64,000 nucleotides of DNA from Isosphaeraceae bacterium. Lineage in GTDB: Bacteria > Planctomycetota > Planctomycetia > Isosphaerales > Isosphaeraceae. Positions 23,976 to 33,900 of this stretch are shown piece by piece; position 1 is the first letter of the stretch, and each line of letters starts with the position of its first letter. The stretch lies in NCBI GenBank assembly GCA_031291845.1, contig JARLIH010000175.1, positions 1-64,000 on the forward strand. The letters run 5' to 3'. The notes below the pieces were generated by a model. It worked only from the letters and a program-made list of their open reading frames with translations. It made no database searches and was not told the DNA's origin. The translations under genes were made by a program, and so were the position numbers.

Positions 23976-25058
23976 TTAATGGCTTCCTGTCGCGGTGGCG
24001 CCCAGCATCTTGGCCATCTGGTAGTAGATGGGGATGCCGAATGCGATGTTGAACGGGAACGTGATCGCCAGCGACGCCGTGATCGAGAGCGTGGGGTTGG
24101 CCTCCGGAAGCGTGAGACGCACCGCCGGTGGCGCGGCGATATACGAGGCGCTCGAGACGATCGCGGCGAACACGGTGCAGCCCCCCAAGCTCAGCCCGGC
24201 CATGTGGCCCAGCCACGCGCCGAGGAATCCGTGGAGGAGCGGCATGAGAACGCCGAAAGCCACGAGGAAAGGTCCCACCTTCAGAAGGTCGCCAAGCCGC
24301 TCGCCCGCGACCAGCCCCATCTCCAGGAGGAAGATGCAGAGACAGCCTCGGAAGATCATCCCCTTGCTGTAGAAGAAGTCGTGGAACGGGACAAAGCCCT
24401 TCGCGGGCATGAAGTACGTGGCGATGAAGCCAATGACGAGCAAGCCCGCCATGAGCATGATCGACTGGCCCGTCATCACCTCGTACAGCGCTTCGCCGAG
24501 CTTCCCCTTCTCCTTCGGCTTCTCCGGCACATCCAAGGGCTCAGCGCGGCCGTCCGCCGTGGTCTTGACCTGCGACAGCACGGCACCCAGCGCCAGGGCA
24601 ATGGCAATCCCCGGACACTCGAGAATCGTCACCAACGTCGGCAGGTAACTGTTCGGGGGTGCGCCGTTCTGGTTCGCAAACACGTCCGCCACCGCGTACG
24701 TCACCGCTGACGTGGACCCGTAGTGGGCCGCGATACCGGCCGAGTCGGACACCGTGAATCGCCCGATGTAACGCAGCACCGAATAGGCCGTGATCGGCGT
24801 CAGGCAGCCGAGAAACAGCGTCACCAGAGCCGGTTTCCAGACCGTGGAGATGCCGTGTTCCATCACTTCCTTGGCGAGCTCGTGTCCGCCGATGAAACCA
24901 ATCGACATCAGAAGAAAGATCGCAATCGAATAGTAAAGATCCTTCGGGATTTTGATGCCGCCGTGAATCAGCTTGCAGAAGATCCCCAACGCGAAGCACA
25001 TCGGGATCGGCGTGAGCAGGTTCTCGCCAAGGGAATGCAGAATCTTTGCGAAGTCCAT
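23976..25058 (-). CDS. sbtA: Sodium-dependent bicarbonate transporter, SbtA family
   Basis: 360 residues from the ATG at 25058; an upstream 120-codon extension lacks membrane character and is rejected. It is an inner-membrane protein with about ten hydrophobic segments in two inverted halves, with the family's conserved SAGIAAHYGSTSAVTYAVA and GCTVFAAIVSSASYIAAPPAVR segments, both close to substrate and Na+ sites in SbtA structures. A hydrophilic linker (DVPEKPKEKGKLGEAL) splits the halves. SbtA imports HCO3- with Na+; in a probable heterotroph this may feed carboxylases or pH balance. Partner PII-like gene sbtB follows on the same transcript. Confidence 0.9.
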   Translation of the reverse strand: MDFAKILHSLGENLLTPIPMCFALGIFCKLIHGGIKIPKDLYYSIAIFLLMSIGFIGGHELAKEVMEHGISTVWKPALVTLFLGCLTPITAYSVLRYIGRFTVSDSAGIAAHYGSTSAVTYAVADVFANQNGAPPNSYLPTLVTILECPGIAIALALGAVLSQVKTTADGRAEPLDVPEKPKEKGKLGEALYEVMTGQSIMLMAGLLVIGFIATYFMPAKGFVPFHDFFYSKGMIFRGCLCIFLLEMGLVAGERLGDLLKVGPFLVAFGVLMPLLHGFLGAWLGHMAGLSLGGCTVFAAIVSSASYIAAPPAVRLTLPEANPTLSITASLAITFPFNIAFGIPIYYQMAKMLGATATGSH

Positions 25059-25457
25059 CGCTGGTCGGACCCCAAAAGGAGAGAAAGGAGGAAACGCACA
25101 GCCACTGCCGGCAACATCGTCACCGCGCGTACGCACACTCAATCGACGCAGACGGGGGAATCTACGGCTGAGCGAAGAAACAAACGTCGTGCCGGGTAGG
25201 GCGGCCCCCCTTTTAACCCAAGTGTCGGACTGTATCGAAGTCGATGTTTCGGAACAAGTTACAAGTGAAAAACCGAAGCATCGGCGCCAGCACTCCGATG
25301 ATCGCCGACGCCAAGACTGCCTACCACACAAGCAGGACAGCCCGCTCATACGGCAAACTACAGACATCCATGGATGCTGGCCGGCGGCAGGTCGCGCGTT
25401 CGACGCGGTGCGTGGCACGACGGGCCGATGTCTGCCGGTTTTTTGTGCTCTTTCGGC
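25059..25457. other. Intergenic region upstream of sbtA, with one inverted repeat
   Basis: 399 bp between the sbtA start and the stop of the next minus-strand gene; no credible gene. CGATGTTTCGG (25242-25252) and CCGAAGCATCG (25273-25283) form an 11-bp inverted repeat with one mismatch, about 185 bp upstream of sbtA. It could be a terminator of the gene to the right, as it is about 175 bp after that stop codon, or an operator. A promoter must lie here but none stands out. Confidence 0.45.
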
Positions 25458-26039
25458 CTAGCGGCCGTAGTAGGCCGGCTCGTTCCCGGGCTTCCACTTG
25501 ATATTGCACCCGATGCTCGGCTTTTGCGAGTTCGACACCGGGCGACCAGCGAGCACGGCGTCGAGCGCTACGCGGAGGTCTTTACCGGTGACGGGCAGGT
25601 TGTTCCCCGGCCGGCTGTCATCCATTTGGCCGCGGTAGACGAGCGCCCGGGCTCCGTCAAAAACAAAGAAATCCGGGGTGCAGGCTGCGTGATAGGCCTG
25701 CGCGACCTGTTGGCTCTCGTCGTAGAGGTAGGGAAAGACGTAGCCTGCGCTGGCCTTCTCGCGCGCCATGTTCGCGGGACTGTCGTCCGGGTAGGCCAAC
25801 GCGTCATTGGCGCTGATGGCGACGATGGCGACCCCCTTGTCGGCATACTCGCGGGTCAGTTCGGCCAGCCCTTGCCGCACATGCTTCACGTACGGGCAGT
25901 GGTTGCAAATGAACATGACCAGGAGGGCCGGGGCGCCCTTGAGGTCGTCCAGCGCCAGGGTATGGCCATCGGTGTCGGGTAGGCGGAAGTCGGGGGCCGG
26001 GGAGCCGAGCGGGAGCATCGTCGAGGGAGTGAGGGCCAT
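25458..26039 (-). CDS. Thioredoxin-fold (AhpC/TSA-redoxin) family protein with CNHC centre
   Basis: 193 residues with PAPDFRLPDTDGHTLALDDLKG, the N-terminal signature of the redoxin/AhpC-TSA group, and the redox centre CNHC (Cys45, Cys48) in MFICNHCPYVKH. A cis-Pro-like TPDFFVFD follows near residue 120. This variant is widespread as a cytoplasmic 'thioredoxin family protein' of about 190 residues; it may reduce disulfides or peroxides. The C-terminal SIGCNIKWK segment is conserved in that group. No signal peptide. The P450 gene is divergent from it, 262 bp away; a functional link is not evident. Confidence 0.85.
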   Translation of the reverse strand: MALTPSTMLPLGSPAPDFRLPDTDGHTLALDDLKGAPALLVMFICNHCPYVKHVRQGLAELTREYADKGVAIVAISANDALAYPDDSPANMAREKASAGYVFPYLYDESQQVAQAYHAACTPDFFVFDGARALVYRGQMDDSRPGNNLPVTGKDLRVALDAVLAGRPVSNSQKPSIGCNIKWKPGNEPAYYGR

Positions 26040-26301
26040 GGTCGGGGCTCTTCTCGGGTTCGCAGGAAACGATCACGTTCGCGGCCGTCGCCGGACCGTA
26101 GGTTACCGCGTCGCGGACCGCCGCGGTAGCCCAGGACGGTTGCGGTCGCGCAAGGGTGCGGCTAGCATGGGGCACAGTTCGGGGATCCAAAACGTCGGAC
26201 GAGGAACAGTGCCATGGTCCCGCGTTTCCGCTCGATCGGCTTCGCCCCGGGCTTGGCCTTCGCTCCGACCCCGAAGGCAACGCCGTGACGGGAACCCGAC
26301 G

Positions 26302-27660
26302 ATGACGGCGGCTGCCCCGGCCCAATCGCTCCCTCCCGGCCCGAAGGGGAGCCGCCTCACGGGCAACTTGACGGAGTTCAAGCGCGACCGGCTCGCCTTC
26401 CTGGAGCGCTGCGCGCGTGAGTACGGCGACTGCGTGAGCATCCGCCTCGGCCCCCGCCGCGCGTTCATCGTGAACCATCCCGACCTCGTCGAAGAAGTGC
26501 TCGTCACCCGCAACAAGAGCTTCATCAAGCACTTCGCCCTGCGGCTGACGAAGGCGACGCTGGGCAACGGCCTATTGACGAGTGAAGGCGACTTCTGGCG
26601 CCGGCAGCGCAAGCTGATCCAGCCGGCGTTCCACCGCGAGCGCATCGCCGCGCACACCGCGACGATGGTTGCCTTCACCGAGCGGATGCTCGCCACCTGG
26701 GCCGACGGCCAGACGCGCGACGCCCAGGAAGACATGATGCGGCTGACGCTCGAGATCGTCGCCAAGTGCCTCTTCGACGCCGACGTCTCCGGCGACGCGG
26801 CCGGCGCCAGCGTGGCCATGGAGACGGTACTGCGCAGTTTCACCGCGCGGGTCAACACCCTGTTGCGCCTCCCCGACTGGGTCCCGACCCCCACGAACCT
26901 GCGCCTTCGCCGCGCGATCCGCCGGCTCGACGCGATCCTCTTCCGCGTCATCGACGAGCGCCGGCGCAACCGCCAGGATCGCGGCGACCTCCTCTCGATG
27001 CTCCTCCAGGCCCAGGACGAGGACGATGGCACGGGGATGACCGACCGGCAGCTCCGCGACGAGACGATGACCCTCTTCATGGCCGGCCACGAGACCACCG
27101 CGAACACCTTGGCCTGGGCCTGGTACCTGCTCGCCCTCCACCCCGAGGCCGAGGCACGCCTGCACGCTGAACTGGACCACGTACTGGGCGATCGCCCGCC
27201 GACGTTCGACGATTTGCCCCGCCTGAAGTGGACCGACATGGTCGTGACGGAAACCTTGCGCTACTACCCCACCGTCTGGCTCCTGGGCCGCGAGGCGATC
27301 GAGCCGGTCACAATCGGCGGCTACGACGTACCGGTGGGGATGACCGTGTTCATGAGCCAGTGGGTCGTCCACCGCGACCCGCGCTGGTTCGACGACCCCA
27401 AATCGTTCCGCCCCGAGCGCTGGGCCGACGGCCTGGCCAAGCGCCTCCCGCGCTATGCCTATTTCCCCTTCGGCGGCGGCCCTCGGGTCTGCATCGGCAA
27501 CGCCTTCGCGCAGACCGAGTCCGTGCTGCTCCTGGCCACGATCGCCCGGCGCTACCAGCTAAGCTTGGCGACCGATGCCGCGGTCACCCCACTCCCGACG
27601 ATGACGCTGCGGCCCGACAAGGGAGTCAAGGTGGTGTTGGCGCAGCGCGCCACCCGGTGA
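26302..27660 (+). CDS. Cytochrome P450
   Basis: 452 residues from the ATG at 26302, which gives the usual Pro-rich start (SLPPGPKGSRLTGN); 165 upstream in-frame codons overlap the divergent thioredoxin gene and are rejected. P450 motifs are complete: I-helix AGHETT at 261-266, K-helix ETLR at 317-320, the FRPERW meander and the haem loop FPFGGGPRVCIGNAFA with ligand Cys397. No membrane anchor, so a soluble class needing a separate ferredoxin/reductase; neither is in the window. Overall it looks closest to the bacterial group related to CYP102/CYP4-like fatty-acid hydroxylases, so a lipid substrate is possible but unproven. Confidence 0.93.
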   Translation: MTAAAPAQSLPPGPKGSRLTGNLTEFKRDRLAFLERCAREYGDCVSIRLGPRRAFIVNHPDLVEEVLVTRNKSFIKHFALRLTKATLGNGLLTSEGDFWRRQRKLIQPAFHRERIAAHTATMVAFTERMLATWADGQTRDAQEDMMRLTLEIVAKCLFDADVSGDAAGASVAMETVLRSFTARVNTLLRLPDWVPTPTNLRLRRAIRRLDAILFRVIDERRRNRQDRGDLLSMLLQAQDEDDGTGMTDRQLRDETMTLFMAGHETTANTLAWAWYLLALHPEAEARLHAELDHVLGDRPPTFDDLPRLKWTDMVVTETLRYYPTVWLLGREAIEPVTIGGYDVPVGMTVFMSQWVVHRDPRWFDDPKSFRPERWADGLAKRLPRYAYFPFGGGPRVCIGNAFAQTESVLLLATIARRYQLSLATDAAVTPLPTMTLRPDKGVKVVLAQRATR

Positions 27661-27912
27661 CAGTCCCTTGCCGAGACACATCGACCGAGATCAGTTTCAA
27701 GACACGAGAATTTCATCTTTTCTTCAATTCGTCGTCCACGACTCGTACAATTCTGAATAGTACGCAATTGAAAGGTTGCAAACCGCACAATCGCCCATTA
27801 AGCTGCCCTGCGATTTGACTCGCATTCACGCGACAACCTGCGTCCCACGGTTGGCGTCCGTTCCGGGACGAGGCAGGTCGTCGACCAGCAGGCGCTTCGC
27901 GTGGAGAGTTTC

Positions 27913-30900
27913 ATGGCGCGGACCCCCCGCCGTCCTGGCAGCTTCGTCAACCAGCATCGAAAAACCGCTGACATCCGATCGCGAATCCAGCTCCCTCACC
28001 GGCCATTCCTCGAAGTGCTCGAGGAACGGGTCCTCCTTGCGGCGGGTGTGCTCGGCCCGTCGTTCGGCACGGGCGGGCTAGTTGATACCAACGTCGCGAA
28101 CATCAAGGCGTCGTACTACAACGCCAAGGCAACCGCCGTGTTAGTTGAGGCCAACGGCGACATCGTCGCGGCCGGCCCCTTCGACGACTTCGCCGAATTT
28201 GGTGCGGTTCGATACTTGCCGAACGGCACGATTGACACCTCGTTCGGCGCGAACGGGGTTGCGATCGCCTCCGACGGCAGCACGATCGAGGACGTTTATG
28301 CGGCGGCGCTCCAGCCCGACGGCAAGATCATCGTGGCCGGTGATTCGTTCATCTCAGGTCACCGGGAATTCACCCTCGTACGATTCAACGCAGACGGCAC
28401 GCTCGACACGACCTTCGGCAACTCCGGCGTGGTCACGACCGTCGTCGCGACGGGCTACGACTCGACAGCCTACGCCGTGACGGTTCAGCCCAACGGTGCA
28501 ATCCTCGCAGTCGGCTATACCGAGGGACTTCACGGCAACACTTTTGCACTTGTCCTATACAACACCGATGGAACGCTGGACACGGCCTTTGGGACAGGCG
28601 GGATCGTCCAAACACACTTCGCGACTAACAGTGAGGATTCCGCCGCCGCCGTTGCGCTGCAGCAGAACGATCAGATCGTCGTCGCTGGCACTACGAATAA
28701 CGTGATCGCGCTGGCTCGCTATAACACGAACGGCACGCTCGATACCACGTTCGGCGCCGGCGGACTTGTCACTGGGCCATCCGGGGCGGATAGCGTGACT
28801 GGCGTGGCGATTCAACCAAATGGGCAGGTCGTCGTCGCCGGAAACGCGCTGACGGGGACCCAGTTGTTCGTAAGTCGTTTCAACGCGAACGGCACGGCCG
28901 ATACCACGTTCGGAACGAACGGAACCACGCTCACCAACGGCGGCGCAACCGTAGCGAACGCGAACGGTCTTGCCCTTCAACCCGATGGCAAGATCCTCGT
29001 TACCGGCGGCATCTCTTTCTCATCCGGTTACGAGTTCGGCACCGCACGCTTTACCTCCACCGGCGCTCTGGACTCCATTTTCGGCACGGGGGGCTTCGCG
29101 GTTACCAGCTTCGCGGCTTCGTTTCCGCTGACTGGGGGCATCGACCAGGCCTACGCGATCGCACTCCAGGTCGATGGCGGAATCGTCGTCGCCGGCTATG
29201 CCAATGGGGGCAACAGCATCGGTATCGCCCGCTACCTGAACGATCTCCTCGCCCCCAACCCGCTCGTCGTCACCAACACGAACGACTCCGGCATCGGCTC
29301 CCTCCGCTGGGCGATCACGAACGCCGACGGCATGACCGACACAAACACGATCACGTTCGACATCCAGGGCCCCGCGCCTTACACCATTTCGCCCCTCTCC
29401 GCGTTACCGGCCATCACAAATTCAACCGTCATCGATGGCACCAGCGAACCCGGTTACGCGGGGAAGCCCCTGATCCAGTTGAGCGGCCAGAATGCCGGGC
29501 CGGGAACGGACGGACTCGAGCTACTCGCAGGGGGCAGCACGGTCAAAGGGCTGGCGATCAACGGATTTACATCGAGCGGAATCTCCGTCGACACGAACGG
29601 TGGCGCGCTGATCGAGGGGAATTTCATCGGCACCGATCCGACAGGGACCGTGGCGCTGGGCAACGGCGGGGGCGGTGTCTTCGTGATCGCGACCGCCGGG
29701 CCGGCCCTCGCCGTAACAATCGGCGGGACGTCCGCCGCGGCGCGAAACGTGATCTCGGGGAACAGCAGTAGCGACGGCATCGACATCGTCGGCGCGTCGG
29801 CGAACGGCACGCTGATCGAAGGAAACGACATCGGCACGGACCTCACCGGCACGGTCGCGCTGCCAAACGGTGGAGGGATCAGCGTCGACAATGGTGCCGT
29901 GAACACGACCATCGGCGGCACGAGCGCAGGCGCCGGCAATCTCATCTCCGGCAATGAAGACGATGGAGTCTCGCTGTCTAACCAAGGCGGGAGCCCAAGC
30001 GGCACCCTCATCGAAGGCAACTTGATTGGGACCAATATCGGCGGGACCCTCGGACTCGGCAACGGGACGGCAGGCATCGAGATCAACGGCGCGACTAATA
30101 CGACCATCGGCGGCATCGTGGCCGCCGCCCGTAACGTGATCGCGGGTAACGGAACCTTGAACCCCGGCTTCGATGGTGTCTTCGTCCACGGCTCCGGGGC
30201 GACGGGCAATCTCATTGAAGGAAACTGGATCGGGTTAGCATCCAGCGGCATCGCCCTATCGCACGAACAGATCAACGGCATCGAAATTAATGGAGTTCCC
30301 AACAACACCGTCGGTGGCACAGCGGCGGGCGCGGGCAATGTGATTTCGGGGAATGCGCAGAACGGCGTCTTGGTCAGCGGCGCAGGAGCGTCAGGCAATC
30401 TGATCGAAGGGAATTACGTTGGCACGGATGCCACCGGGAAGGTCGCCGTGCCGAACGGTGTCGGCCTTCTCGTGGACAGCGCAGCGTCGAACACAACCAT
30501 CGGTGGTACCGCCGCGGGCGCGGGCAATCTCATCTCGGGTAACACGGGCGACGGGATCGAACTGTCGAATACCGGCGGGGTGCCAACCGGCACACTGATC
30601 CAAGGGAACCTCATCGGCATCGACACGACGGGCAATACAGCCCTTCCAAATCTCAATGGCATCGAGCTCAACGGGGCCGCGGCGACGACGATCGGCGGCA
30701 CTATCGCCGGGGCGCGGAATATCGTCTCGGGAAACAGTGTTGGAAATAACGGTTCCTTCGGAATCGACGTGCACGGCGCGTCGGCCGTTGGAACACTGAT
30801 CGAGGGAAACTATATCGGAACGAATTCCTCCGGCACGGTCCCAGTACACAACGGCACCTTCGGAGCGGAGGTAACGGAACCGACGGGTGGCATTGCCGTC

Positions 30901-33900
30901 GGCGGAGGCGCAGCGAACACCACGATCGGCGGCACGGCTACCGGCGCCGGTAATCTGATCTCGGGCAACATCGGCACCGATGTATGCCTGCCCGGCGTCG
31001 AAGGAGGCACCTCGACGGGCACCCTCATCGAGGGAAATCGGATCGGGACCGACGTCACGGGGACCGAGTCTTTCGGCGGCAGTACTGAAGACGACGTAGA
31101 ACTTCAACGGGCCACTGGCGTGACGATCGGTGGTACGGCCGCGGGCGCGACCAATGTGATCGCCGGCGGGGGCTACGCGGGGATCTCAATCAGCAGCGAG
31201 TTCGTGTCGGATGTCCTGGTGGAGGGAAACTTCGTTGGAACCAACGTGTCTGGAAGATCGGCACTTTTAGGAGGTGACGCCATTTATGTGTATCTAGGCT
31301 CTACCGGCGTGACCATTGGCGGTACGGCGGCGGGCGCTGGCAACGTGATCGCCGGGGAGGGATACGGCATTGAGATCGAAGGAGGCACGGGCGGCAACCA
31401 GGACGGAACCGGAGCGGGAGCCTTGGTCCAGGGGAACCTTATCGGCACCGACATCACCGGGACGAAATCTTTCGGTGAAAATACAGGAATAGTGATATCC
31501 TCGCCGTCTGGCTACGCCTACGCAAGGAACACCATCGGTGGCACCGCCGCTGGTGCGGGCAACGTCATTGCGTTCAACTCTTACGACGGGATCTGGGCCT
31601 CAGGGATGGGAACTCAGCATAACCTGATTCAGGGCAACTTCATCGGCACGAACGCCGCCGGCGCATCGCTACCCAACGGTGGCGACGGGATTGAACTGGG
31701 ATCCAGCGACGGCAACACGATCGGCGCAACGAGCGCGGGGGCAGCCAATATCATCGCCTTCAACGGCGGAGCCGGAGTGAAGATCGACACCGCGTCTGAC
31801 GGCGCGGGGCCGTACGGGGTCGACAACCGGGTCGAGGGGAATAGCATCTTCGCGAATGGCGCTCTCGGGATCAGCCTGAGCCCCAGCGGTGTGACCTTTA
31901 ACCATGTCGGCGGCCCGGTCCCGGGCTCGAACAACCTCCAGAACTATCCCGTCCTCACCGCGGTCTCGAGCAGCGCAAGCAGCACGACGATTCAGGGCAC
32001 ATTGAGCAGTGAGCCCAATACGACGTACCATCTCGAAATCTTCGCCAACGCCACCCAGGATCCCTCGGGGTACGGCCAGGGCCAAACCTACCTGGGCTCG
32101 TGGCCGGTGACCACCGACAGCACCGGCAACGTAACGTTTACCGCGACGTTCCCAACGGCGCTGCCGCTCGGTTACGTGATCAGCGCAACGGCGACCGATC
32201 CCAATGGCAACACGTCGGAATTCAGCCAGGATATCGCGGTTCCCGAGGCGGACCTCGCGGTCGGCATGACGGCCAACCCGAACCCCATCGCCGTCGGCGC
32301 GAATGCAACATTTGTTGTGACCATCACGAACAATGGACCGAACACGGCGTCGGCAACCGCGCTCTCCGACACGCTGAACGGCGCGTTCAACGTCCTCTCC
32401 GTGACGCCCAGCACCGGGGGAACGTACACGCAGTCCGGCAACGTCATCACGGCCAATTTCGGCAGCATCGCGAGCGGCGCAGCGGCCACCTTGACGATCG
32501 TCGTGAGTCCGACCACGACCGGATCGATCAGCGATGTCGCGAGCGTCTCAAGCGCGGTCAACGATCCGATCACGTCGAACAACGCGACCAGTCAAACGAT
32601 CGTGGCCGAGAGCGCGGGGACCCTAGCCTTCAGCGCAGCGAGCGACACCGCCAGCGACGACAGCGGCAGCGCCACGATCACAGTCGACCGCACGGGTGGC
32701 GACTTCGGCGCCGTGACGGTCCAGTACGCGACGAGCGACGGCACGGCGAAGGCCGGCACCGACTACACGGCGACGAGCGGGACCCTGACGTTCCCGGACG
32801 GCGTCACTAGCGAAACGTTCACCGTCCCGATCCTCGACGACCAGACGCCGGACGGCACGGAATCGCTCAACCTCACCCTCTCCAGCCCGACCGGCGGCGC
32901 GACACTCGGTACGCCGTCGACGGCCGTTCTCAATCTGACGGACGTGCCCGGCGCGATTCAATTCTCGAGCCCCACGTACAGCGTCAGCGAAAGCGCGGGT
33001 ACCGCGACCATCACCGTCACACGCGCTGACGGCGACGGCGGTGCGGTGTCGGTCCACTACGCCACCAGCGACGGCACCGCCGGGGCCGGCACCGATTACA
33101 CGGCGACTTCCGGCACGTTGAACTTCCCCGACGGCGTCGACAGCGAAACGTTCACGATCCCAATCCTGGACAACCCCAACCCCACGGGCGATTTGACGGT
33201 CGACCTGGCATTGAGCGACGCCACGGGAGGCGCCACGCTGGGCAGCCCGACCGCCGCAGTCCTGACCATCGCCCAGGGGGCTGGCTCGCTCCAGTTCAGC
33301 GCCCCGACCTACAGCATCGCCGAGAACGGCGGCGCGGTCGCTATCACTGTCACCCGCACGTACGGTACGGCAGGCGCGGTGTCCGTCCAGTACGCCACGA
33401 GCGACGGTTCCGCGAAGGCCGGCACGGATTACACCGCAACGACCGGCACACTGAATTTCCCTGCCGGCGCTACCAGTGAGACCATCATGGTGCCGGTGCT
33501 CGACAACCCCAACCCCTCGGGGAACGTCACCGTCGACTTGGCGCTGACCAACCCGGCTGGCGGCGCCGCGCTCGGCGCTCCGAGCACAGCGGTCCTCACC
33601 ATCGATCAAGGCGCAGGGACGTTCCAGTTTAGCGCACTGACCTACACCGTAGCCGAGAATGGCGGCAGCGCGACGATCACAGTCAACCGAACGCACGGCA
33701 CCGCCGGCGCCGTCTCTGTCCAGTACGCCACCAGCGACGGCACCGCCAAAGCCGGCACCGACTATTTGACCGCGTCGGGAACCCTGAACTTCGCCGATGG
33801 CGTCGGAACCGAAACGATCACCGTTCCCATTCTCGATAACCCGGACCCCTCCGGGAACGTCAACGTCAACGTGCTGTTGAGCAGCCCGACCGGTGGCGCC

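Noticed and set aside
25807-26301. A 165-codon N-terminal extension of the P450
   Set aside because: It overlaps the divergent thioredoxin-fold gene, has no P450-like features, and the ATG at 26302 begins a normal P450 N-terminus.
29500-31900. Regularly spaced short repeats considered as a possible CRISPR-like array
   Set aside because: The repeats are imperfect, in frame and encode beta-helix units; there are no cas genes.
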